DNA from: an uncultured Clostridia bacterium
GTDB lineage: Bacteria > Bacillota > Clostridia > Christensenellales > UBA1242
Assembly (NCBI GenBank): GCA_934754375.1
Contig: CAKVHT010000001.1
Location: 310,001-374,000 of the forward strand
Direction of reading: 5' to 3'
DNA length: 64,000 nucleotides
Part shown: one piece after another, positions 8,796 through 17,382 of the stretch
Layout: every line of letters starts with the position of its first letter
How positions within the stretch are numbered: position 1 is the stretch's first letter
Translations under genes and position numbers: made by a program
Notes under the pieces: generated by a model
Database searches by the model: none
Seen by the model: only the letters and a program-made list of their open reading frames with translations
What the model was told of the DNA's origin: nothing

Positions 8796-9673
8796 CAGTT
8801 TTCTCCTTTATTCTTTTTATATATGTCTATAATTTTATCAAGTCGATATTTCAGTCCAGCACGGCTTATGTTTTTGCCTAAGAGATTTACCAATTCACTT
8901 AATGGAAGGTAAGGGTTGGCATATCTTAACAAAGCAATTTCTTTTAAATTATCATCAAGCAAATCAAGGTTGTCAGTGTCAATAAAATAATTAATTGCTT
9001 TCATTTGTTCCGCACTTGCTGAAAGAGTTTTGTCCAAGTTTGACTCAAAGCAGTTGTTTTGTCTGTTGGCACTGTTGCGAATTTCTCTCATTGCCAAACT
9101 GTTTTGCACTTCAAGGGCAGTATAGCCAGCGCCTAAACAAACCAAAAAGTCGCAAATAACTTCACTATGTTTATTGTAAAACATGATTCCGTTTTGCCTT
9201 TGCTTTGATTTAAAGTCAAAGTTAAATTTTTCAAGCATGTTTTTAACCAAATCCTGTCTTTCAGGCTTAACAAAAAACTCCAAATGGTAGCCTTTTGAAT
9301 TTTGGTTATTGTTTAGTTCACAGTAAAAGTTACCATTTATAATAAATAATGTTTTTAAAAGTGTAAGTTGGTCGCATTTCTTTTCAAATTTATCATATTG
9401 AGGGGCAGAGGTAATGTTGCAATTTGAAAGTATTGCATCAATGTCGCCAGAAACCACTAAAAAATCTTTCCAAGTGTTAATCGTTACAGTTGGATAAAAG
9501 CGGTTAAAAATTTTTATTGCTTTTTCACACACAATATCTGGTGCGCTTATAAGCAATCTTGAATTTTGCGTGTCAACAAATCCACAAAAATCAATTACAA
9601 CAGCAAGAAAAGCATGGCTACAACAGCTGTTTGATGGTATTGATGCAAGTATTTGCTGTTTGCAACCAGACAT
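8795..9673 (-). CDS. whiA: WhiA, DNA-binding regulator (sporulation/division)
   Basis: A 292-residue WhiA: a degenerate LAGLIDADG-type N-terminal domain (about residues 1-200) and a C-terminal helix-turn-helix with the family block LRYANPYLPLSELVNLLG and ISRAGLKYRLDKI. In Streptomyces WhiA controls sporulation septation; in Bacillus it affects division and nucleoid organisation. AAGGAG precedes the ATG and lies inside the end of the PHP gene. In many Clostridia whiA follows rapZ and yvcK, both of which are absent here. Confidence 0.93.
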   Translation of the reverse strand: MSGCKQQILASIPSNSCCSHAFLAVVIDFCGFVDTQNSRLLISAPDIVCEKAIKIFNRFYPTVTINTWKDFLVVSGDIDAILSNCNITSAPQYDKFEKKCDQLTLLKTLFIINGNFYCELNNNQNSKGYHLEFFVKPERQDLVKNMLEKFNFDFKSKQRQNGIMFYNKHSEVICDFLVCLGAGYTALEVQNSLAMREIRNSANRQNNCFESNLDKTLSASAEQMKAINYFIDTDNLDLLDDNLKEIALLRYANPYLPLSELVNLLGKNISRAGLKYRLDKIIDIYKKNKGEN

Positions 9674-9675
9674 AG

Positions 9676-10452
9676 TTAACTCCTTTTCTTACGTTTTTCT
9701 TTCTTTAATTTTGGCAAATCGTTATAGTTTACAATGCAACTTTCAGGCAATCTTAACCTTAATGCTGCTTGTAAGCCACGGTGACATTCACCAACACGTT
9801 TGCAGTGGTGTGCATCACTATTGATAACAAATTTGCAACCAAGTTCATAGCATTTTAAGATTTCTTTATCATTCATGCCAAGTCTTTTGCCGTTAAGTTC
9901 AATCAAAGTGTTTGTTTCTTTTGCAACACGTGCAACTTTTTCAACGTCCACTTTGCAATCGTGGTTAAGGTGAGTGATGATATCAATATCATATTTGCGC
10001 ATTGCATTTATATATGCGTTGGTGTTTTTTTCACGTTGGCGTTTGCTTGTGTGATGAAAAATACCACACATGATGTTTTTCAAAATAAATTTGCATTGTT
10101 CACGTGTGCTTGTTGATTTAACAAGTTTATGAAAGCCACACAAAAGGATATCCAGATTGTCATAATCTGAATCAACAATATCAATATTGCCTTGGCTGTC
10201 CAAAAGGTTTGCTTCCACACCAATCAAAACATCAATAGGGTAGCGCTCTTTTGCGTCTTCTACATCTGCTTTAAGTTGAGGCATATCCTTGCGCCTTATA
10301 CCAAAAGTTTTTTGGTTGAAGCCGTGGTCGGTTATTGCAATTTGTCTCAATCCCTTTTCGTAAGCCACACGAACATTTTCTTCAACGGTTGATTTGCCAT
10401 GCCCGTTGCGTGAATATTTTGTATGTGTGTGGTAGTCTGCTAACAATGCCAT
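9676..10452 (-). CDS. PHP-domain phosphoesterase (YcdX-like)
   Basis: A 258-residue PHP hydrolase. Metal-binding motifs are DYHTHTKYSRNGHG near the start, ITDHG (about residue 40), the GVEAN block, and NSDAHH near residue 225. The family includes phosphatases and histidinol-phosphatase-like enzymes; the substrate is not known. The ATG at 10452 is chosen because GGAG lies eight bases upstream; the longer frame has no support. Two bases separate its stop from whiA. Genes of this type commonly sit beside murB and rapZ in Clostridia. Confidence 0.85.
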   Translation of the reverse strand: MALLADYHTHTKYSRNGHGKSTVEENVRVAYEKGLRQIAITDHGFNQKTFGIRRKDMPQLKADVEDAKERYPIDVLIGVEANLLDSQGNIDIVDSDYDNLDILLCGFHKLVKSTSTREQCKFILKNIMCGIFHHTSKRQREKNTNAYINAMRKYDIDIITHLNHDCKVDVEKVARVAKETNTLIELNGKRLGMNDKEILKCYELGCKFVINSDAHHCKRVGECHRGLQAALRLRLPESCIVNYNDLPKLKKEKRKKRS

Positions 10453-10666
10453 AAATATCTCCTGCAAGTTATTATAACACGGCAAAACAAAAAATACAAT
10501 CAAAATATAATTTTAGCAGTTAAGTCTATTGTGTATTATATATTTATATATAACTATATATTGTAATATTTTGTATGATTTAAATTGCGGTTAATGAGAT
10601 ATGTAACAGGTTGGTTTTTAAGTTGGAAATAAAATAGTTCAAAATATCGTTTGATTAACGTTTACT

Positions 10667-11563
10667 TTAAAATTCAACATATTCTATTTCACGTATTAAA
10701 GTGGCGGAATATTTTGCATAAATTTTATTTTGAATGTGTGTTATTAAATCTTTAACATCTTTGCTTGTTGCTTTGCCTAGGTTAATAATAAAGCCGGCAT
10801 GTTTTGTTGATATTTCTGCGTCGCCAATTTTTGTGCCTTTAAGCCCTGCATCATCAATCAATTTGGCTGGGATAACATCGGTGCGTTTAAAAATGCTTCC
10901 GGCAGATGGCTTATCTGTTGGCTGTGAACAGCACTTTTTGTTTAGCACTGTTTTTATATTATCTAAAATTAAAGATTTGGAAGATTTTTCCAATTTTAGT
11001 TTAATTTTTGTTATTATAAAATTGGTAAAATCTTTGTCTTTAAACCTGCTTGTGCGATAACCAAAACCACATTGTTTTTTAGCTAATTTAACGGTTTTAA
11101 ATGCCTTATTATTTTTGTTTGTTTTTGCAAAAAACCCGTAAACAGAGATTATACAAGAAGATATTTCATGATTCCAAGCACCAAGATTGTTTACTATTGC
11201 ACCGCCAAGTGTTGAAGGTATGCCAGCAAAAAATTCAATGCCAGATAGCCTTTTATTGGCAGATTTGTTTATTAATTTTGCAATGTTTAATCCAGACTCA
11301 ACCCAAATTTTATTTGCAATTAAAGAGCATCTGGAACTGCGATTAACAATTATTGCACCATCAAAGCCCTTGTCATCAAAAAGCAGATTTGCTCCACAGC
11401 CGATAACTTTGAATTTTAACTTGTTGTTCAGGCAATAACGGATTGATTGTTTTAGTTGTTTGATAGAATAAACAACAAAAAGCAGTTTAGCGATGCCTCC
11501 AATTTTAAAAGTGCAAAAATTTTTTAAACTTTTATTTTGATAAATTTCAATATGTTTTTTCAT
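10667..11563 (-). CDS. murB: UDP-N-acetylenolpyruvoylglucosamine reductase
   Basis: MurB makes UDP-N-acetylmuramate by NADPH-dependent reduction in the cytoplasm. The protein is about 298 residues. Recognisable parts are the N-terminal TFKIGG motif, the FAD-binding segment VIGCGANLLFDDKG, AGIPSTLGGAIVNNLGAW, the catalytic-serine block KPSAGSIFKR, and the C-terminal IREIEYV glutamate. It lacks the Tyr loop of type I, so it is type II as in Gram-positives. The start is uncertain (ATG 11563 or TTG 11572) and neither has a clear Shine-Dalgarno. A 214-bp gap separates it from the PHP gene. Confidence 0.93.
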   Translation of the reverse strand: MKKHIEIYQNKSLKNFCTFKIGGIAKLLFVVYSIKQLKQSIRYCLNNKLKFKVIGCGANLLFDDKGFDGAIIVNRSSRCSLIANKIWVESGLNIAKLINKSANKRLSGIEFFAGIPSTLGGAIVNNLGAWNHEISSCIISVYGFFAKTNKNNKAFKTVKLAKKQCGFGYRTSRFKDKDFTNFIITKIKLKLEKSSKSLILDNIKTVLNKKCCSQPTDKPSAGSIFKRTDVIPAKLIDDAGLKGTKIGDAEISTKHAGFIINLGKATSKDVKDLITHIQNKIYAKYSATLIREIEYVEF

Positions 11564-11586
11564 TAAACTCAAAAAACGATTTAATG

Positions 11587-12531
11587 CTAATAATCAAAGC
11601 AGGGCTGAACCCTACACTTAAAAATAGCATTTTCCATATCATTGTATATGCCGTCAACATAAATTTTTGTGTTTAAGGTGGAAAAAAGCGAGTAGTCAAC
11701 CAATTTTTGTTGATTGGTTGGCTCAAACACCTTTTTGCAAAATTTTTCTATAATATTATCCGTTTTTGTTCTGCCTAAATATTGAATCAGGTCAGTATAT
11801 GTGTCAATTGGTGTGATGCTTGCATTTGTTCTGCCAATTTTGTTTAAGTTATCAACCCTAAAAACATCTCTTGCACTGCCCAATAATGCGTGGTCATGGT
11901 GATATACAAAATTTTTGTAACTCTCAAATTGACTGCCAAACTGTTTGATTGGTTTTTCGCTGGCAGGTATTGCTTTTTGAGGATTTATGTATCCAGAATT
12001 GCCGTATTCAACGGACTTTTCAATTTCGCCATGTGAAAACATTGCATATCCGCTGGCAATATATGGCAGAGCATAAATTTTGTTATTAAAACTGCCCGCT
12101 TGAGCATATTTGTCTTGTACCTCATAAGTGGTCTTAAATTCTATCAAGTGTTCCAAAATCTCTTTGCCAACACCTTGACCAAATGAAATAATATCAGGCA
12201 CACTATCCGCAAGATTGTCTGCAAGTTGGTTAGGCTCAATTTTTTGGATGTGAAAAAGCAGTGAGGGATTTTCTTTTTCCAGTTTGCGTGCAATATTGGT
12301 TAAATAGTTGATACGAGATTTTGCTCCACCTTCAAATGTTTCCACATGCCAAATAGTATATATTTTTGTTTCAGGGCTGGGTTTAGAGTAAATCAAAAAT
12401 TCTTTTGCTTTGTCAAAACCAAAAATCAAGGCATAACTGCAAACTAAAAATATCAAAACGATGTTAAAAAACTTGGCAAAAATTTTAAGATTGAATTTGA
12501 TTTTAATATGTCTCTTTGAATTGTTTTTCAT
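11587..12531 (-). CDS. Membrane-anchored solute-binding-like protein
   Basis: A 314-residue protein with a basic N-terminus and one membrane helix (about residues 17-37, no lipobox cysteine). The exported domain resembles family 1 extracellular solute-binding proteins: TIWHVETFEGG, a PDIISFGQG block, YALPYIASGYAMF. No permease or ATPase gene is adjacent, so the partner transporter is unknown or the protein has another role. It ends 23 bp before the murB start and is divergent from uvrC. No Shine-Dalgarno is evident. Fold assignment is by resemblance and moderately sure. Confidence 0.65.
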   Translation of the reverse strand: MKNNSKRHIKIKFNLKIFAKFFNIVLIFLVCSYALIFGFDKAKEFLIYSKPSPETKIYTIWHVETFEGGAKSRINYLTNIARKLEKENPSLLFHIQKIEPNQLADNLADSVPDIISFGQGVGKEILEHLIEFKTTYEVQDKYAQAGSFNNKIYALPYIASGYAMFSHGEIEKSVEYGNSGYINPQKAIPASEKPIKQFGSQFESYKNFVYHHDHALLGSARDVFRVDNLNKIGRTNASITPIDTYTDLIQYLGRTKTDNIIEKFCKKVFEPTNQQKLVDYSLFSTLNTKIYVDGIYNDMENAIFKCRVQPCFDY

Positions 12532-12586
12532 AAAACAATCTATGAGTTTTTAATATAAAATATTTTAAATTAGTCAATATTTATGA

Positions 12587-12592
12587 TATAAT
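12587..12592 (+). promoter_or_regulatory. Extended -10 of the uvrC promoter
   Basis: TATAAT preceded by TGa. TTTAAA lies 17 bp upstream (12564-12569). The hexamer overlaps the upstream ATG (12591), so the transcript should begin at or just before the second ATG (12600). Confidence 0.65.
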
Positions 12593-12599
12593 GTCGGAT

Positions 12600-14411
12600 A
12601 TGGATATAGTTTTGGACAAAGTTAAGCGCCTGCCAAATAACCCAGGCGTGTATATAATGAAAGATGCTGACGAAAATGTTATTTATGTGGGCAAGGCCAA
12701 GAACTTAAAAAAACGTGTCAGTCAATATTTTTTGCGCAAGCAGGATCATGTTAAAGTGCGCAATATGGTTTCAAAAGTGCGAGATTTTGACTTTTTTGTG
12801 GTTAATGACGAAATGGAAGCCTTGGCACTTGAAAATAACCTTATAAAAAAACATAAACCGTACTACAACATATTGCTTAAAGATAGCAAAACTTATGCTT
12901 ATATCAAAGTGAATTTAAAGGAAGATTTTCCAATATTTGAAATCAGCAGGAAGTTAAATAAAAATGATAAATATTTTGGTCCATATTTGGCAGGTGTTAC
13001 AGCAAAAGATGTGTTGAGTATTATGGATTATGCTTTCCCGTTAAGGAAGTGCAAACTTCAAATAACCGAGCATAGCAAACCAATCAAACCTTGTTTGTTT
13101 TATGAAATGCACTTATGTGTTGCACCATGTGCAAAATATGCGTCAAAAGAAGATTATCGCAAAATAGTTGAAGATGCTATGTCTTTTTTAAAAGGGGACA
13201 CCAAGCAAGTTGAAAAGGTGCTTACTGAAAAAATGGAACTTGCCAGCCAAAACCAAAATTTTGAGGTTGCATTACAATGCAGAGATAGACTTAAAATGCT
13301 TGAAAAAATGAAATCAAAAGTTATAACAAGCCTTGGCAGTTTGGTTGATTATGATGTGTTCAAATTGGTTACATCTGGCGATTTTTCCGCAATGTGTGTG
13401 CTTGCTGTGCGTGGTGGCAAATTGCAGGGGATACAAACATTTGATATTTTATCATTTTTAGACGAAACAGAAGCATACACACAATTTTTGATGCAATACT
13501 ATTCAACTCACCCATTGAATATTGATGAAATAATCATGCCTGAAATTGACACTGAAGAAATTGAAGTATTTTTAAACAACAAAGCAGGCAAAAAAATTAC
13601 AATAACAAAGCCTAAAATTGATAGTGTAAAATATAAGTTGTTGGATATAGCACTTAAAAATGCACAAATTCACATGGAAAAGAACCTTGAAAAAACAGTC
13701 AAACATAATAATGCAAGTATTGGTGCTGTAAATCAATTGCAAAAAGATTTAAATTTGTCTCGAGCTCCAAAAAGGATAGAGTGCTATGATATCTCGCACA
13801 CCTATGGCACATACACAGTGGCAAGTATGGTTGTTGTGATAAATGGCGAAAAAGCACCGCAGATGTATAGGAAGTTTAAAATTGAAACAGTTGATTTTAT
13901 TGATGACTTTGCATCAATGAAAGAAGTTTTAACCAGAAGAATGGAAAATCTAACAGGGGACGATATAAGTTTTAGCTCTATGCCTGATTTGATTGTTATT
14001 GATGGTGGCAAAGGGCAGTTAAGTTCAGCATACGAGGTTCTTACCAATTATCACTATCCAAATGAACTTGTCAGCCTTGCAAAGCGAGAAGAAGAAGTGT
14101 TTAAGCCAAATATATCAATGCCATTCATTTTGGAAAAGGGCAGTTATTCATTGCGACTTTTACAACTTGCTCGTGATGAAGCCCACCGCTTTGCAATCAC
14201 GTTTAACCGACAATTGCGTGGCAAAGGCGCATTCCGTGGCGGGCTGGAAAGTATTTCAGGCGTTGGCCCAGCCACAAGACGTGCACTTTTGCGTCAGTTT
14301 AAAACAATTGAAAATATAAAAAATGCCAGTTTGGAGCAACTGGAGCAAACACCAGGGGTAACAAAACCAACCGCAAAACTTATTTATCAACATTTTAATA
14401 AGCAGAACTAA
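12600..14411 (+). CDS. uvrC: Excinuclease ABC subunit C
   Basis: UvrC makes both incisions in nucleotide excision repair. About 603 residues. It has an N-terminal GIY-YIG nuclease (PGVYIMKDADENVIYVGKAKNL), a cysteine cluster (CLFYEMHLCVAPC), a UVR motif near residue 210, a C-terminal RNase H-like nuclease (ECYDISHTYG, VIDGGKGQL), and a helix-hairpin-helix end (GVGPATRRALL). The ATG at 12600 is preferred over 12591, which sits inside the -10 hexamer. No Shine-Dalgarno exists, so a leaderless mRNA is expected. Divergent from the solute-binding-like gene. Confidence 0.95.
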   Translation: MDIVLDKVKRLPNNPGVYIMKDADENVIYVGKAKNLKKRVSQYFLRKQDHVKVRNMVSKVRDFDFFVVNDEMEALALENNLIKKHKPYYNILLKDSKTYAYIKVNLKEDFPIFEISRKLNKNDKYFGPYLAGVTAKDVLSIMDYAFPLRKCKLQITEHSKPIKPCLFYEMHLCVAPCAKYASKEDYRKIVEDAMSFLKGDTKQVEKVLTEKMELASQNQNFEVALQCRDRLKMLEKMKSKVITSLGSLVDYDVFKLVTSGDFSAMCVLAVRGGKLQGIQTFDILSFLDETEAYTQFLMQYYSTHPLNIDEIIMPEIDTEEIEVFLNNKAGKKITITKPKIDSVKYKLLDIALKNAQIHMEKNLEKTVKHNNASIGAVNQLQKDLNLSRAPKRIECYDISHTYGTYTVASMVVVINGEKAPQMYRKFKIETVDFIDDFASMKEVLTRRMENLTGDDISFSSMPDLIVIDGGKGQLSSAYEVLTNYHYPNELVSLAKREEEVFKPNISMPFILEKGSYSLRLLQLARDEAHRFAITFNRQLRGKGAFRGGLESISGVGPATRRALLRQFKTIENIKNASLEQLEQTPGVTKPTAKLIYQHFNKQN

Positions 14412-14486
14412 AATTGATTTTAAGTGGGTATAATATAGAGAATACAAATAAAAAATCATAAAATTATAAAAATATCAATAAGCAAT

Positions 14487-14519
14487 AAAAAACTAGCACA
14501 GTTTGTGCCAGTTTTTTTT
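14487..14519. terminator. Terminator between uvrC and a convergent gene
   Basis: AACTAGCACA pairs with TGTGCCAGTT (one mismatch), flanked by an A-run and a T-run, so it may work in both directions. Confidence 0.75.
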
Positions 14520-14560
14520 GTGGTTATCCGCAAAACAAATCGGTTTATTGATTATTCATA

Positions 14561-15046
14561 TTAGAGTGACAAATCTTTTTCGTCTTTAAAAAGCATAATG
14601 TCTGCACAAACGTCTGCAACACGGTCGCCACAGAAACCTTTGCCAGAAGTGTAGTCAACAGCATGAGCAACATGATTTTGACCATCAAACACTGATGCAA
14701 TTAACATTTCTTCATAAAAATCAATGTCTATACTTGTATTAACTTCGTGGTAAACATTGTCTGCATCAACACCAATCACATCATAGTTTTGAGCATAGAA
14801 CACTGAATCACCATTGTTGTTGAAGAAAGTGTAACTTGTTGAACCGTCATCAAATTTTTCATCAACACTATCATTTGCAATCACCAAAACACCTTGTTTG
14901 TAAATTTTTGTGTTGCAACCTTCGCAATATGCAACAAATTCGCCATTGCAGAACATTCTGCCGTCTTTGATATCGTAATGGTCATTTTGTGATTCTGGCA
15001 TTTTTGTCAATTCAAAATTGCCAATTTTAACTTTGTTGTTTGTCAT
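14561..15046 (-). CDS. Acidic hypothetical protein
   Basis: A 161-residue, strongly acidic soluble protein with a predicted beta-rich pattern (repeated Tyr/Asp/Asn segments such as YEVNTSIDIDFYEE). Cysteines occur at CEGCNTK and near the end. I do not recognise a family and no catalytic motif is visible. AAGGAG precedes the ATG, and a strong promoter lies upstream (15070-15098), so it is likely well expressed. It converges on uvrC and is divergent from the CtsR operon. Confidence 0.6.
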   Translation of the reverse strand: MTNNKVKIGNFELTKMPESQNDHYDIKDGRMFCNGEFVAYCEGCNTKIYKQGVLVIANDSVDEKFDDGSTSYTFFNNNGDSVFYAQNYDVIGVDADNVYHEVNTSIDIDFYEEMLIASVFDGQNHVAHAVDYTSGKGFCGDRVADVCADIMLFKDEKDLSL

Positions 15047-15069
15047 AAAATCTCCTTAAAATTGCTTTA

Positions 15070-15098
15070 ATTTTAGCATAACAGGCATTGGTTGTCAA
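15070..15098 (-). promoter_or_regulatory. Promoter of the acidic hypothetical gene
   Basis: Minus strand: TTGACA (15093-15098), 17 bp, TAAAAT (15070-15075) with an extended TGc. It lies in the 386-bp gap 15047-15432, whose only other recognised content is the ctsR promoter and operator. Confidence 0.7.
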
Positions 15099-15302
15099 TA
15101 TGAGATTGTTAAATAATATACATATTTTTAAGCTCATTTGATAGTTGTTTGAAAAACAAAGGCAACCTAAACATATAAGCAAAGTCAACATGGTTTTAAA
15201 CACACATACTAACGGAAATCAAATTTTTATTATAAAATCAACATCAAATTAGCACTCAAATACAAAGTTTGCTAAAAATTTTAAAAGAGTTTGCAATTTT
15301 TG

Positions 15303-15331
15303 TTGACAAATGGATATAATAGTGATATATT
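15303..15331 (+). promoter_or_regulatory. Promoter of the ctsR-mcsA-mcsB-clpC operon
   Basis: TTGACA (15303-15308), 17 bp, TATATT (15326-15331) with an extended TGa. Transcription should start near 15338, giving a leader of about 95 bases that contains the CtsR operator. Confidence 0.8.
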
Positions 15332-15342
15332 GGTGTTGTAAA

Positions 15343-15359
15343 GGTCAAAGAAAGTCAAA
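15343..15359 (+). promoter_or_regulatory. CtsR operator
   Basis: GGTCAAAGAAAGTCAAA matches the CtsR consensus of two direct GTCAAA repeats three or four bases apart. It lies just downstream of the predicted transcription start, a position suited to repression. An inverted half-site-like TTTGAAC follows at 15368-15374. CtsR therefore probably represses its own operon and is released on heat shock. Confidence 0.85.
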
Positions 15360-15432
15360 TAAGACGATTTGAACTTTAACACAGCCAATAATTTAGCAAA
15401 AACTAATTAATTTTGGCAAAAGGAGGGCAAAA

Positions 15433-15894
15433 ATGAACAAAAGTGTAAGCGATGTGATTGAAGAATTTATCATGTCCAGCCTTGACGATGATGATTTTAT
15501 TGAGTTGTCTCGCAATGACTTGGCGAAATTCTTTTCATGTGTGCCAAGCCAAATCAACTATGTTTTGAACACAAGATTCACGGTTAATCGTGGTTTTGTT
15601 GTGGAAAGTCAACGTGGTGGAAGCGGTTATATTAAGGTTACACGTGTGCAAGATAACAATGAAAACTTTTTAAGCAATGCCCTTAATATTTGTCATAATC
15701 CAGTTGACAACTTACAAGCAAATCAAATGATTGCCAATATGGTTGATAAAAAAATTATCACAGACAATGAAGCCGGTTTGTTAAAAAGCGCAATCAGTTC
15801 AAAAGCGCTTAACAATCCACTTAATATTGACAACAACTTGCGTAGCAATATCATGTCGAGTGTGATTATGGAATTGATGAAAAGGGGTAAATAA
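15433..15894 (+). CDS. ctsR: Heat-shock repressor CtsR
   Basis: A 153-residue CtsR, the class III heat-shock repressor of Gram-positives. The N-terminal winged helix-turn-helix carries LARNDLAKFF-like and CVPSQINYVLNTRF helices, then the conserved beta-wing RGFVVESQRGGSGYI, whose RGGxG tetrad enters the minor groove. A C-terminal dimerisation domain follows. AGGAGG precedes the ATG. First gene of a four-gene operon with its own operator upstream. Confidence 0.95.
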   Translation: MNKSVSDVIEEFIMSSLDDDDFIELSRNDLAKFFSCVPSQINYVLNTRFTVNRGFVVESQRGGSGYIKVTRVQDNNENFLSNALNICHNPVDNLQANQMIANMVDKKIITDNEAGLLKSAISSKALNNPLNIDNNLRSNIMSSVIMELMKRGK

Positions 15895-15972
15895 AAAACA
15901 ACATTAATTTTTGATAAAACGTTTATATTTAAGCATCAAAACTAAATTTGAAATATAAAAGGAGAAATTATT

Positions 15973-16473
15973 ATGTCAAATTGTGATAAATGCGGTAAAC
16001 CAGCAGTTTACCATTCAACATTGATTGTTAACGGTGTTAGCCAAACAACCAATTTATGTCGTGATTGTGCGATAAAGGAAGGTGTATTCAACAGCGAGCC
16101 AACCAGTATTTTTGATGATTTCTTTGTGCCTTTTGCAGATTTCCTTCCGTTTGAAACAGTTGAAAATATTGTTTGCCCAGTGTGCAAAACAAGTTTAAGG
16201 GAATTTAAATCAAGTTTGCATGTTGGTTGTCCTAATTGTTATGATACGTTTAGCAAGGATTTAAATAATATGGTTAAACGTATTTCACGCAATGACCACC
16301 ATAAACCAGAAGTTTCTAAAATCAAGCCTGAAAAATCAACACAAACATTATCAAAGCAAGATAAGATTGCTGAACTTCGTGCAGAGATGAAACAAGCAGT
16401 TGCTGAAGAAAGATATGAAGATGCAGGCAAGTTGAAGAAAAAAATCCAAAAGTTGGAGGCAGAAAATGACTAA
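15973..16473 (+). CDS. mcsA: McsA, zinc-binding activator of the McsB/ClpC system
   Basis: A 166-residue protein with paired zinc-finger cysteines (C4/C7, C29/C32, C68/C71, C86/C89) and a C-terminal UVR motif (about residues 128-163). In Bacillus McsA activates the McsB arginine kinase and adapts ClpC. GGAG precedes the start. Its end overlaps the mcsB-like gene by eight bases, so translation is probably coupled. All cysteine pairs are intact, in contrast to the degenerate McsB next door. Confidence 0.92.
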   Translation: MSNCDKCGKPAVYHSTLIVNGVSQTTNLCRDCAIKEGVFNSEPTSIFDDFFVPFADFLPFETVENIVCPVCKTSLREFKSSLHVGCPNCYDTFSKDLNNMVKRISRNDHHKPEVSKIKPEKSTQTLSKQDKIAELRAEMKQAVAEERYEDAGKLKKKIQKLEAEND

Positions 16474-17368
16474 TATTATTTCAACAAAAATTTCAGTTTT
16501 TAGAAATTTAAAAGACTATAAATTCATGCCCAAGTTGGAACAAGGTAAAATTGATGAGATTGAAGGTAAGATTGATGTGGCTTTAAAAGATTTAACAAAA
16601 ATCAATCTTGAAAACACCAATTCACCAACAATCAACTTTTTAAAACAAAATAGATTGTTGAATAGCAATGCAAGGGCAGTGTATTTAACAAAAGATAATG
16701 TTGCTGTGAACTTGTTTGGCGATGAACATTTGTGTTTTGTTGCTTCTAGCCTAGGCTTTGATGATAAATTGAATCAAAAAGTTATGGCTATCGTTTCAGC
16801 TGCGGAAAACAAACTTTCAATGGCATATAATGACCAATATGGCTATCTTATGAGTGATATAAAAAACCTTGGCTCTGGCATGCAGGTTGAAAGCTTGATA
16901 AATTTAACCGCTCTTGTTGAAATGGGCAAGATTGGTCAAGTGTGCCAAAATATCAAAAATTTGGGTTATGCAATTGAAAAATATGCAGGAACAACTTATG
17001 CTGTTTCAACTGTGTGTTCACTTGGCTTAACAGCAACAGAAGTGTATCAAGAGTTTGGTAGGACTTTGACAAAACTTGCCGAACTTGAAATTGAAACTGA
17101 AAAGATGCTTTACAGCACAAACACTGAAGAAATCACAGATAAAGTATATCGTGCGTTAAGTTTGCTTAATGGTGCGTATATGCTTTCTTATGACGAATTA
17201 AAAACAAACTTGGATTTGTTGCGTGTTGGCGCAAATCTTGGTATAGTGGATATAAAAGAAAAACAAGTCAATGCTTTGCAATCATTGGTTGATGCAAAAT
17301 TTGACCAATTTATCACAAAGCATGAGCAACTCGACTTGGCAAATAAAGTTAAAGAAATATTAAAATAA
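16466..17368 (+). CDS. mcsB: McsB-like protein lacking arginine-kinase motifs
   Basis: A 300-residue phosphagen-kinase-fold protein in the mcsB position (McsB is usually about 350 residues). The backbone of the family is visible but key residues are changed. The nucleotide-binding SSR.RLARN segment reads STKISVFRN (6-14). The DHLR segment reads DEHLCF (86-91). The catalytic-cysteine segment TSCPTN reads MSDIKN (129-134), so the Cys is Asp. The RG.YGEG block reads KYAGTT (172-177). It probably cannot phosphorylate arginine and may act as a scaffold or regulator. Comparisons are from memory of the family. TTGGAGG precedes the ATG. Confidence 0.8.
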   Translation: MTNIISTKISVFRNLKDYKFMPKLEQGKIDEIEGKIDVALKDLTKINLENTNSPTINFLKQNRLLNSNARAVYLTKDNVAVNLFGDEHLCFVASSLGFDDKLNQKVMAIVSAAENKLSMAYNDQYGYLMSDIKNLGSGMQVESLINLTALVEMGKIGQVCQNIKNLGYAIEKYAGTTYAVSTVCSLGLTATEVYQEFGRTLTKLAELEIETEKMLYSTNTEEITDKVYRALSLLNGAYMLSYDELKTNLDLLRVGANLGIVDIKEKQVNALQSLVDAKFDQFITKHEQLDLANKVKEILK

Positions 17369-17382
17369 AAGGAGATGATATT

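Noticed and set aside
15190..15252. 20-codon frame in the gap before ctsR
   Set aside because: No ribosome site, no promoter and no conservation evidence.
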